This document shows positions 1 through 5,544 of a stretch of DNA of 9,303 nucleotides, in pieces. Made by a program: the position numbers and the translations under genes. The DNA comes from Candidatus Aerophobetes bacterium Ae_b3b (GTDB taxonomy: Bacteria; Aerophobota; Aerophobia; Aerophobales; AE-B3A), in assembly GCA_005223085.1 (NCBI GenBank), contig NJBP01000069.1, positions 1 to 9,303 on the forward strand. Reading direction: 5' to 3'. Within the stretch, counting starts at the first letter, position 1; the number at the start of each line of letters is the position of its first letter. Under the pieces are notes generated by a model. It ran no database searches. It saw only the letters and a list, made by a program, of their open reading frames with translations, and was not told where the DNA came from.

Positions 1-868
1 GTTCTCGCTCCACCACACTGAACCTACCACTATTTACCAGTTCGGTGACCAGCATATCTGAGATCCCCTCGCCAGGGTCCCAATCCCACCCCCACCAGCT
101 TTTTATCTGGCCTATCTTAAAGGGCATCACCGCGATGCGGATTCTGGCCGGAGTAACTGTAGGAGTTATGGTAACCTGCGGTGTTACCGTGGGTGTCACT
201 GGAGCAACGGCTAAACCAACCGTCTTCTCCTCAATTCCCTCGGCTAATTCTTTAACCGCGCCAGTGGTAGCCTTGCCGAGAATATGTTCCGCGAATCTTG
301 AGCTACCGAAAGTAAAACCAGATAGATCACCCCACCTTTCACTAAGGGCAACGTTACTCTGGCTCTTAGCCCCTTTCCCGGTTACAGCCGCCATGATCTC
401 TGAGGTCTCCACATTAACTAATCTTGCATTAAGGGCACATCTTGCCCGCCATTCATTAACTTCTCCCGCAACCGGAAGACGTATCTTTTTCGAGGTCAGG
501 CTAAATTCGGTAACCGTTCCAAAGACAAATAGTTGCACCCCCAGGATCCTTCCTATTCTAGCTGCCGTAGCTGCATTAACTACTCCTTCCCTGGCCAAAT
601 TCTGCTCCTGAAGTACCTCGTCCAGGCGTTCTCGCTCCACCACACTGAACCTACCACTATTTACCAGTTCGGTGACCAGCATATCTGAGATCCCCTCGCC
701 AGGGTCCCAATCCCACCCCCACCAGCTTTTTATCTGGCCTATCTTAAAGGGCATAACCGCGATGCGAATCTTTTGTGCGGCCACATCTTCTCGAGGGATA
801 AATAAACCGCCAGCCAGTAAAACCAGAAATAAACCGACTAGGATGAAACTTCTTTTCTTTCTCAACAT
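1..868 (-). CDS. CsgG-domain exported protein, 3' truncated by window edge (left copy)
   Basis: An open frame starts at ATG 868 on the - strand, behind a strong AAGGAGGA ribosome site, and runs off the window at position 1 (289 codons visible). The protein starts with a basic, hydrophobic signal peptide (about residues 1-31, cleavage plausible after VAA or AAQ) with no lipobox cysteine, unlike the E. coli CsgG lipoprotein. A CsgG-family domain follows (about 33-222), with IAVMPF at its start, a VVERERLDEVLQEQ stretch and GVQLFVFGTVTEF. After a Thr/Pro-rich linker (223-241) a second, nearly identical CsgG domain begins. It is sequence-identical to the copy at 8436-9303. CsgG is the curli secretion pore, but related folds serve other envelope roles, and no csgA, csgB, csgE or csgF is visible here. 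Function is unassigned. Confidence 0.8.
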   Translation of the reverse strand, partial: MLRKKRSFILVGLFLVLLAGGLFIPREDVAAQKIRIAVMPFKIGQIKSWWGWDWDPGEGISDMLVTELVNSGRFSVVERERLDEVLQEQNLAREGVVNAATAARIGRILGVQLFVFGTVTEFSLTSKKIRLPVAGEVNEWRARCALNARLVNVETSEIMAAVTGKGAKSQSNVALSERWGDLSGFTFGSSRFAEHILGKATTGAVKELAEGIEEKTVGLAVAPVTPTVTPQVTITPTVTPARIRIAVMPFKIGQIKSWWGWDWDPGEGISDMLVTELVNSGRFSVVERE

Positions 869-1243
869 CTAAATCCTCCTTTGAGTTTTAATCACAATGA
901 CACCTCTTGTTTCTTACCCTACAAATCACCTCCCTCTTTTTGATCCCACCTTCTCAAAAGTTATTCTTGATACATTGTGTTAGACTGCCAAAAAGGGGGA
1001 ATGTTCCCTAATAATTCAGAACTGAGAACTAAGAACTGAGAAAAAATCCACTAGCAAATCTTGATTTTTAATGCTTAGTTCTATTTACAATAACTTACCA
1101 CTCTCCAAAAACTCAGTACTTAAGAATTAATAAAAGCATTTTTGTAATTTTCGGTAAATCTCAGTTCTTAATTCTTAGTTCTCAGTTCTATCTGTATTAT
1201 AACTCTTAGTCCTTAATGCTTAATTCTTAATCCTATCTTTATC
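869..1243. other. Non-coding leader of the left CsgG gene, degenerate repeats
   Basis: No plausible gene is present. The stretch is full of degenerate units of the type GAACTGAGAACTAAGAA / TTAAGCATTAAGGACTAAG in both orientations, including a perfect 18-bp inverted pair at 1018-1035 and 1172-1189. The ribosome site of the CsgG gene lies at 875-881. It is identical to 8061-8435. Confidence 0.8.
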
Positions 1244-1319
1244 TGGTGGAGGCAGGGGGATTCGAACCCCCGACCTCGTCCACGCCAAGGACGCGCTCTC
1301 CCAGCTGAGCTATGCCCCC
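1244..1319 (-). tRNA. tRNA-Ala (anticodon GGC)
   Basis: Read on the - strand it forms a complete 76-nt cloverleaf. The acceptor GGGGGCA pairs with TGCCTCC (one G-T pair). The D arm is GCTC/GAGC, and the anticodon stem CGTCC/GGACG encloses loop TTGGCGT with GGC at 1286-1284. The T arm is GGGGG TTCGAAT CCCCC, and the discriminator A plus CCA are encoded. The 3' end touches the left inverted-repeat arm. It lies in the same orientation as rsfS, nadD and rny, about 390 bp downstream of rsfS. I did not find a convincing promoter of its own. Confidence 0.97.
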
Positions 1320-1378
1320 GTGAAATCTCTGGAAACCTTTAGTTACTTCGTAAGTATTCAGTGAACCCCGTCATTTTT

Positions 1379-1425
1379 GGTAGTCGCAAGGCTCAGAGCC
1401 TGCGCACCCTAAAGGGTGCGGCTAC
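1379..1425. repeat. REP-like branched palindrome
   Basis: The outer arms GGTAGTCGCA (1379-1388) and TGCGGCTACC (1416-1425) are complementary with one G-T pair. Inside lie two hairpins: AGGCTC-A-GAGCCT (1389-1401) and CGCACCC-TAAA-GGGTGCG (1403-1420), the second competing with the outer stem. The compact multi-hairpin form resembles the dispersed extragenic palindromes of many bacterial genomes; copy number cannot be judged from one window. Confidence 0.6.
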
Positions 1426-1503
1426 CCTGAAAATTCAATGTGACACGGTGTTTACTGAGCATTTACGTTACTTCTCTGCTAGCAATATCCTGTGACAAGA
1501 TAC

Positions 1504-1529
1504 TCGAGGGGGGAAATATCCCCCCTCGA
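1504..1529. repeat. Strong GC-rich hairpin
   Basis: TCGAGGGGGG (1504-1513) pairs perfectly with CCCCCCTCGA (1520-1529) across a six-base AAATAT turn. Neither side carries a T run directly after the stem, so it is a poor intrinsic terminator on its own. GAGGGG (1506-1511) could instead pair with CCCCTC (1583-1588), which is followed by TTTTTT (1589-1594). Confidence 0.6.
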
Positions 1530-1709
1530 CGGCTCGATCAGCAAAGCCGACTCTCGCTTCGCTCGAGCAAGTCGAGCCTGCTCCCCTCTTTTTTCTGATA
1601 TTTGGTCTACCGAGGGTTACTTGATAATAATTCAGAGAGATTATTGAAATTCCTATACCTTAAATTATCCTCAAGGTGAGGTGAAAAGAGAGTTTTTATC
1701 GGTTAGTGA

Positions 1710-2084
1710 TTACTGATCGCTGACTATCGTTTTCCCGGCATCGGCCCATAATCTTTCCAGTTGATAAAAGTCCCTCCCTGCTTGGGAAAAAATATGCACC
1801 ACTATTGAGCCAAAGTCAAGAAGAATCCAGCGATTGTTCATGAAATCCTTGGGATTGAGGAGTGTCACTCCTTGCTTGCTTAAGTTTTCCTCAAGCTCCT
1901 GAGCAATGCTACGCATGTGCAAAGAAGATTCCCCGCCGCAGATTATGAAATAATCTGTGATAGTAGAAATTTCCTTTAAGTTTAGAAGAACTATGTCTTT
2001 TGCTTTTTTATCCTCCACTATTTTGATGGCATCCTTTATCAATCTCTTGGGAATCAAATCCCTCTTCCTTCTACTAATTCGCAT
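1710..2084 (-). CDS. rsfS: Ribosomal silencing factor RsfS (Iojap/YbeB family)
   Basis: RsfS binds ribosomal protein uL14 on the 50S subunit and blocks subunit joining when nutrients are scarce. The 124-residue protein shows the family signatures TDYFIICGG (43-51), WILLDFGSIVVHIF (86-99) and FYQLERLWADA (106-116). Length is near the usual 105-130, with about 15 extra basic N-terminal residues. ATG 2084 is the first in-frame start, because an in-frame TGA lies six bases upstream. Its ribosome site is poor: the good GGGGAAGG is placed for ATG 2094, which opens only a two-codon frame. The gene sits 44 bp after nadD, the classic nadD-rsfS pairing. Its last codons and stop fall in a TGATTACT repeat-like sequence, so the C-terminal tail may be acquired. 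Identification is secure; the exact start less so. Confidence 0.95.
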   Translation of the reverse strand: MRISRRKRDLIPKRLIKDAIKIVEDKKAKDIVLLNLKEISTITDYFIICGGESSLHMRSIAQELEENLSKQGVTLLNPKDFMNNRWILLDFGSIVVHIFSQAGRDFYQLERLWADAGKTIVSDQ

Positions 2085-2085
2085 C

Positions 2086-2094
2086 TCAACTCAT
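2086..2094 (-). other. Two-codon mini-ORF with a good ribosome site just before rsfS
   Basis: On the - strand ATG AGT TGA (2094-2086) follows GGGGAAGG (2109-2102) at a 7-base spacing. It ends one base before the rsfS ATG. Ribosomes loading here would stop and could re-initiate at rsfS. This is an observation from spacing only; a regulatory role is inference. Confidence 0.35.
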
Positions 2095-2109
2095 GTTAGC
2101 GCCTTCCCC

Positions 2110-2123
2110 GTTGGTCAACCAAC
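2110..2123. other. Intercistronic hairpin between nadD and rsfS
   Basis: GTTGGT (2110-2115) and ACCAAC (2118-2123) form a perfect stem with a very tight turn. It lies in the 44-bp gap just upstream of the rsfS ribosome site on the transcript. No T run follows, so processing or translational tuning is more plausible than termination. Confidence 0.45.
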
Positions 2124-2128
2124 AGGAT

Positions 2129-2731
2129 CTATCGATAGAGGTTATTCTTATAAATATATTTTTCAACCACTTCTGGTACAAGATATTTGATAGTTTGTTC
2201 CTTCTTTATTCTTTCTCTGATTTGTGTTGAGGAAATAGCTAAAGCGGGAACTTCTACGAGGTAAGTACATTTTTGAAACCGGGGATCGATTTTTTTTATA
2301 TCTAACTTGTAACCCGGCCTAGAAACAGCAATAAATTTAGCTAGATGTGGCAAATCCTCTGTTTTATGCCAGGTAGAAATTTCCGCTATGGCATCAGCTC
2401 CAGTAATAAAAAAACATTCTGTACCTTCACCATACATCTGCCTCAATTGTAAGACAGTGTCCCGGGTATAAGATTCACCCCGCCGCTCTATCTCTATGGA
2501 AGAAACAGAGAAGTGTTCATTGCTGGCTGTAGCAAGAACCGTCATCATCCAGCGGTTTTCTGGTGAGGCAATTTCATTGTTCCCCTTATGGGGAGGTTTG
2601 CCCGAAGGGACAAACAATACCTCCTCCAATTTAAATTTATCCCAAATAAACTCTGCTGCCACTAGGTGTCCCTGATGAATGGGATTAAAAGTTCCTCCCA
2701 TAATTCCAAGTTTGAACGACGGTTTGCTCAT
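2129..2731 (-). CDS. nadD: Nicotinate-nucleotide adenylyltransferase NadD
   Basis: NadD joins nicotinate mononucleotide to the adenylyl group of ATP to make deamido-NAD, a late cytosolic step of NAD synthesis. The 200-residue protein has the nucleotidyltransferase fold signatures: GGTFNPIHQGH near the start, with the HxGH catalytic motif at H19-H22, FVPSGKPPHK for substrate binding, the FFITGADA stretch, and the C-terminal SSTxIR motif at 167-172. Length is typical of the family. ATG 2731 overlaps the rny stop by four bases (ATGA), so the two genes are translationally coupled. rsfS follows after 44 bp, the common bacterial order. All key residues that I can recognise are present. Confidence 0.97.
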   Translation of the reverse strand: MSKPSFKLGIMGGTFNPIHQGHLVAAEFIWDKFKLEEVLFVPSGKPPHKGNNEIASPENRWMMTVLATASNEHFSVSSIEIERRGESYTRDTVLQLRQMYGEGTECFFITGADAIAEISTWHKTEDLPHLAKFIAVSRPGYKLDIKKIDPRFQKCTYLVEVPALAISSTQIRERIKKEQTIKYLVPEVVEKYIYKNNLYR

Positions 2732-4269
2732 TTTGCATATTCAATAGAACGAAGCTCCCGAATTACCGTTATCTTAATCTGTCCGGGATAATTCAATTCT
2801 TTTTCAATTTTATTAGCGATCTCTCGACACAGTTCTGTAGCTCTTTCATCATTGATCTCCTGTGGCTGAACCATGATACGTAGTTCCCTGCCTGCTTGTA
2901 TAGCATAGGCTCTGTTTATTCCGGTAAAGGAACGGGCTATCTCCTCCAACTCTTCAATTCGCTTAAGATATGCCTCCAGAACTTCTTTTCTTGCTCCAGG
3001 TCTGGCCGCAGAAACAGCATCTGAAGCCTGAATCAAAATAGCCAGGGTGGTTTCAGTTTGTCTATCTTCATGATGAGCAGCAATGGCATGAACGATCTCT
3101 GGTGATTCTCCATATCGTTCAGCCAGACGGGCTCCAATTAAAGCATGTGAGCCTTCTATTTCCTGATCCACCGCTTTTCCAATATCATGAAGAAGACCTG
3201 CTCTTTTGGCCCGGATATAATCCACCTTCACTTCAGCTGCCATAATGCTAGCTATATAGGATACTTCTTTTGAGTGTTGCAATACATTTTGCCCATAACT
3301 GGTACGAAATTTCAGTCTTCCTAGAAGGTTGATTAGTTGGGTAGGTAGATCAGAGATTCCCATGTCGAAAGCTGCTCGCTGACCTTCTTCGTGAAGGATC
3401 TCCTCCATATCTTTTTTGGCTTTTTCCACTATCTCCTCGATTCTTGCTGGATGTATGCGAGTATCAGCGATGAGTCGCTCTAGACTAATTTCAGCTATTT
3501 TACGCCTTAAGGGATCGAAACAGGAGATAACCACTGTTTCTGGAGTGTCATCCACGATCAAATCCACACCGGTGAGAGCTTCAAATGTCCTTATGTTTCT
3601 ACCCTCTCTTCCGATAACTCTTCCTTTCATTTCATCATTGGGCAAGGAAAGGGTGGAGATTACTGTACCGACCACTTCATCCACTGCGCAACGTTGAATA
3701 GCTGTAGCTACAATCTTTCTCGCTTTTTTGTTAGCTGTTTCCTTGGCTTCTCTCTCCACTTTCTGGATAATCTGAGCTGCTTCTTCTTTAGCCTCTTCCT
3801 TTATAGTGTCTAAAAGAGTCCTTTTTGCCTCGGCCGTCGAAATACCAGCTATTTTTTCCAGCTCCTCCCTTTGCTTAATTTCCAGACCTCTTATTTTTTC
3901 TCTTTCCTTTTCTAATCTTTGTTCTTCTACTAAGATCTCCTTTTTTTTCCCTTCCATTTCCAGGAGACGACGATCTACAGTCTCCTCTCTTTCTGTTAAC
4001 CTTTTCGACAATTTATGAAGTTCATCACTTTTTTCTCTGGTTTCCTTCTCAAAACTAGCTCTTATTCGGTGAAGTTCCTCTTTTTTCTCAAGCTCAATTT
4101 CTCTTCTTCTATTCCTGACTTCCTCCTCTACCCGGGACAACTTAAACCGGGCTTTGTTCAATAAAGATCTTGCTCTTACTCTACTGAGAAGAGTAGTAAT
4201 TGCCCATCCCCCCAGTAGCCCTAAAATAATATATAGATAAATCTCATTGATGATATTAACTGGTATCAC
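2728..4269 (-). CDS. rny: Ribonuclease Y (membrane-anchored endoribonuclease)
   Basis: RNase Y starts mRNA decay at the inner face of the membrane. The 513-residue protein has the full family order: one N-terminal membrane helix (about 10-28), a long Glu/Lys/Arg-rich coiled coil (about 30-200), a KH RNA-binding domain with GRVIGREGRNIR (216-227), and an HD domain with the metal-binding pair H361-D362 in LLHDIGKA plus AIAAHHED downstream. Length matches the usual 510-520. The start is GTG 4269: an in-frame TGA lies six bases upstream, no ATG is nearby, and GAGGGGG sits about 9 bases ahead. The start lies in a 10-bp tandem duplication. A TTGACA promoter at 4314-4342 drives it. It leads an operon with nadD and rsfS. 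Confidence 0.97.
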   Translation of the reverse strand: MIPVNIINEIYLYIILGLLGGWAITTLLSRVRARSLLNKARFKLSRVEEEVRNRRREIELEKKEELHRIRASFEKETREKSDELHKLSKRLTEREETVDRRLLEMEGKKKEILVEEQRLEKEREKIRGLEIKQREELEKIAGISTAEAKRTLLDTIKEEAKEEAAQIIQKVEREAKETANKKARKIVATAIQRCAVDEVVGTVISTLSLPNDEMKGRVIGREGRNIRTFEALTGVDLIVDDTPETVVISCFDPLRRKIAEISLERLIADTRIHPARIEEIVEKAKKDMEEILHEEGQRAAFDMGISDLPTQLINLLGRLKFRTSYGQNVLQHSKEVSYIASIMAAEVKVDYIRAKRAGLLHDIGKAVDQEIEGSHALIGARLAERYGESPEIVHAIAAHHEDRQTETTLAILIQASDAVSAARPGARKEVLEAYLKRIEELEEIARSFTGINRAYAIQAGRELRIMVQPQEINDERATELCREIANKIEKELNYPGQIKITVIRELRSIEYAK

Positions 4270-4280
4270 CTGGTATCACC
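4261..4280. repeat. 10-bp tandem duplication across the rny start
   Basis: The ten bases tggtatcacc occur twice in a row. On the - strand this gives two copies of GTGATACCAG, so two GTG codons sit 10 bp apart in different frames behind the same GAGGGGG. Only the inner one (4269) opens rny; the outer one (4279) meets a stop after seven codons. Confidence 0.85.
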
Positions 4281-4313
4281 CCCTCTATTTTCAAAGATCA
4301 AAATTTCGCTATA

Positions 4314-4342
4314 AAAATACATAATTTTAAATGTTTTGTCAA
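4314..4342 (-). promoter_or_regulatory. Probable sigma-70-type promoter for rny-nadD-rsfS
   Basis: On the - strand a perfect TTGACA -35 (4342-4337) is followed by a 17-base spacer and TATTTT (4319-4314) as -10, matching the consensus at 4 of 6. It lies about 45 bp upstream of the rny GTG and faces away from the rightward promoter. Confidence 0.6.
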
Positions 4343-4351
4343 CCTTGGGTC

Positions 4352-4379
4352 TTGTCAAAGAATAGGGAATTGATATAAT
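4352..4379 (+). promoter_or_regulatory. Probable sigma-70-type promoter for the COG1313 gene
   Basis: TTGTCA (4352-4357) and a perfect TATAAT (4374-4379) are separated by 16 bases, with an extended -10 TG at 4371-4372. Transcription should start near 4386, leaving a leader of about 28 bases that contains a small hairpin (4388-4402). A 7-base TTGTCAA occurs both here and at 4336-4342, inside the opposing -35. Confidence 0.7.
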
Positions 4380-4387
4380 CAAGTCAT

Positions 4388-4402
4388 CTCTGACTCTCAG
4401 AG
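4388..4402 (+). promoter_or_regulatory. Leader hairpin overlapping the ribosome site of the COG1313 gene
   Basis: CTCTGA (4388-4393) pairs with TCAGAG (4397-4402) across CTC. The likely ribosome site AGAGG (4399-4403) for ATG 4414 lies in the 3' arm, so the fold could reduce initiation. The stem is short; a regulatory role is inferred. Confidence 0.35.
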
Positions 4403-4413
4403 GCCAGATAAAT

Positions 4414-5337
4414 ATGGACACCACTTTGGATACTCTTAATTATCGAAATCTTTACCAGAGTGGGGAATTAAGAAAAAGGATAAAAAAAGCTTATAAACTC
4501 TTGGAAAACTGTAGTCTCTGTCCCCGGAGATGTGGCGTAAATAGAAGAAGGGGAGAAACCGGATTTTGCAGATCCGGTGAGAAGTTAGAGGTCTCCAGCT
4601 TTCATTCTCACTTTGGCGAAGAGCCACCAATTTCTGGCTGTCGGGGCTCGGGAACTATCTTCCTGGCCCACTGTAATTTAAGATGTATCTTTTGTCAGAA
4701 TTATCCTATATCCCATCTGGGGAATGGAAACAAGATCTCAACCCAACAACTTTCTCAAATGATGCTCAGTTTGCAGAAAAAGAGATGCCATAATATAAAC
4801 CTGGTAACTCCTACTCATTTCATGCCTCAAATCCTGTCTGGTTTCCTACAAGCTGTCGAGAGAGACCTGGATATCCCTTTAGTTTATAATTGCAGTGGAT
4901 ACGAAAGCGTTGAGACTCTCAAGCTTCTGGAGGGGGTAGTTGATATTTACATGCCTGATCTAAAATATGGAACTAGAGAGGCAGGAGAAAAGTATTCCTC
5001 AGCTCCTGATTACTTTGAAATAGCAAAAAAAGCAATAAAAGAGATGTATCGGCAGGTAGGAGACCTAAGGCTTGATAAGAAAGGAGTTGCTCAGAGAGGT
5101 CTTCTAGTTAGACATCTTGTTCTACCCAATGGACAGGCGGGGACAAGAAAAGTTCTTGCTTTTTTAGCAGAAGAAATTTCCTCCCACACTTACATTAGCA
5201 TTATGAGCCAGTATTTTCCTGCTTATGAGGCGCAAGAATTCAAAGAGTTGAATAGGCGAATTACCCGCCAGGAATATCAACAAGTTCTGGACATGGCTGA
5301 ACAGTTAGGTCTAGAGACAGGATGGCGACAGAATTAA
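4414..5337 (+). CDS. Radical SAM protein, COG1313 (PflX / pyruvate formate-lyase activase-like)
   Basis: This 307-residue protein has the radical SAM cluster motif CxxxCxxC at C87, C91 and C94 (HCNLRCIFCQNY), which binds the 4Fe-4S cluster that cleaves S-adenosylmethionine. Ahead of it lie four more cysteines, C33, C36, C40 and C52, in CSLCPRRC and GFC, characteristic of this group and possibly a second metal site. LVTPTHFMPQI, VYNCSGYES, YMPDLKYG and RHLVLPN are strong family stretches. It resembles pyruvate formate-lyase activating enzymes, but the substrate of COG1313 proteins is not established, and no glycyl-radical enzyme is visible nearby. ATG 4414 follows a good promoter and a weak AGAGG site. 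It stands alone, about 105 bp before the likely start of the potassium transporter gene, on the same strand. Confidence 0.9.
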   Translation: MDTTLDTLNYRNLYQSGELRKRIKKAYKLLENCSLCPRRCGVNRRRGETGFCRSGEKLEVSSFHSHFGEEPPISGCRGSGTIFLAHCNLRCIFCQNYPISHLGNGNKISTQQLSQMMLSLQKKRCHNINLVTPTHFMPQILSGFLQAVERDLDIPLVYNCSGYESVETLKLLEGVVDIYMPDLKYGTREAGEKYSSAPDYFEIAKKAIKEMYRQVGDLRLDKKGVAQRGLLVRHLVLPNGQAGTRKVLAFLAEEISSHTYISIMSQYFPAYEAQEFKELNRRITRQEYQQVLDMAEQLGLETGWRQN

Positions 5338-5344
5338 TTAAACT

Positions 5345-5426
5345 AGTAATCAGTGGTCAGTATTCAGCGAAAATCTTGGGTGGTTGGTCAGTCACGCCTG
5401 ATTTTTGATCACGAAGCCTGATTACT
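5345..5426. repeat. Small inverted-repeat element before ktrB
   Basis: AGTAATCAG (5345-5353) and CTGATTACT (5418-5426) are exact reverse complements flanking 64 bp. Inside are short direct repeats, GGTCAGT and GCCTGATT, each twice. The 8-mer TGATTACT also occurs at the rsfS 3' end (1707-1714). No T run supports termination. It looks like a degenerate dispersed repeat, and its edge supplies the TGA (5419-5421) that bounds the ktrB frame upstream. Confidence 0.5.
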
Positions 5427-5442
5427 AAAAGAGGGAATCGTA

Positions 5443-5544
5443 ATTAACTATCCCAAAGTTACATCTCACCTGAATATCTTCATTACGGGGGTTGCTCTTA
5501 CAGCTATCCTCTCTCTTATCCTGGAGTACGGTTTTTATCTAGGA
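5443..5544 (+). other. Probable N-terminal extension of ktrB with a non-standard AUU start
   Basis: The ktrB frame stays open upstream of GTG 5545 to the TGA at 5419 and encodes a clear membrane helix (FITGVALTAILSLILEYGF). There is no ATG, GTG or TTG in this stretch. A good AGAGGGA (5430-5436) lies 6 bases before ATT 5443, an allowed rare start codon (as in infC). GTG 5545 has AGGA directly abutting it, too close to work. I infer that translation starts near 5443; a base error that hides a normal start is the alternative. Confidence 0.5.

Larger units (their letters stand above)
1..1248. repeat. Left arm of a 1.25 kb inverted repeat
   Basis: Position x on this arm corresponds to position 9304-x on the right arm, with the complementary base. 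The match appears base-for-base wherever I compared it and ends at 1248, where the left g1249 no longer pairs with g8055. The arm holds the partial CsgG-domain gene (1-868), its leader (869-1243) and the last five bases of tRNA-Ala (CACCA read on the - strand). Perfect identity means a very recent duplication, an inversion variant, or an amplification or assembly product. Confidence 0.97.
1320..1709. other. 390-bp palindrome-rich intergenic region between tRNA-Ala and rsfS
   Basis: No gene is supported here. It holds a two-hairpin REP-like element (1379-1425), a strong GC-rich hairpin (1504-1529), a further inverted pair (1531-1537 with 1572-1578) before a six-T run (1589-1594), and a degenerate direct repeat, 1342-1361 versus 1616-1635 (16 of 20 bases alike). 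Nothing here is a clear leftward terminator for rsfS, so read-through toward tRNA-Ala is possible. Confidence 0.75.

Noticed and set aside
45-611. A 188-codon + strand open frame, with its mirror on the - strand at 8693-9259
   Set aside because: It is antisense to the CsgG-domain gene, which has a strong ribosome site, a signal peptide and family motifs. The product of the antisense frame resembles nothing, and it exists twice only because of the inverted repeat.
672-872. A 66-codon + strand open frame, with its mirror on the - strand at 8432-8632
   Set aside because: It is a shadow of the signal-peptide end of the CsgG gene, without a plausible ribosome site.
1-1248. An insertion sequence or composite transposon with inverted copies
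   Set aside because: The arms encode no transposase, have no terminal inverted repeats of their own and show no target-site duplication. They encode an exported CsgG-domain protein.
1957-2190. A + strand open frame across the rsfS-nadD junction
   Set aside because: It is antisense to two confidently identified genes and has no family similarity that I recognise.
3416-4018. Two + strand open frames inside rny
   Set aside because: They are antisense to the KH and coiled-coil regions of a complete RNase Y. Low-complexity Ser/Phe/Leu content is expected opposite a Glu/Lys-rich coiled coil.
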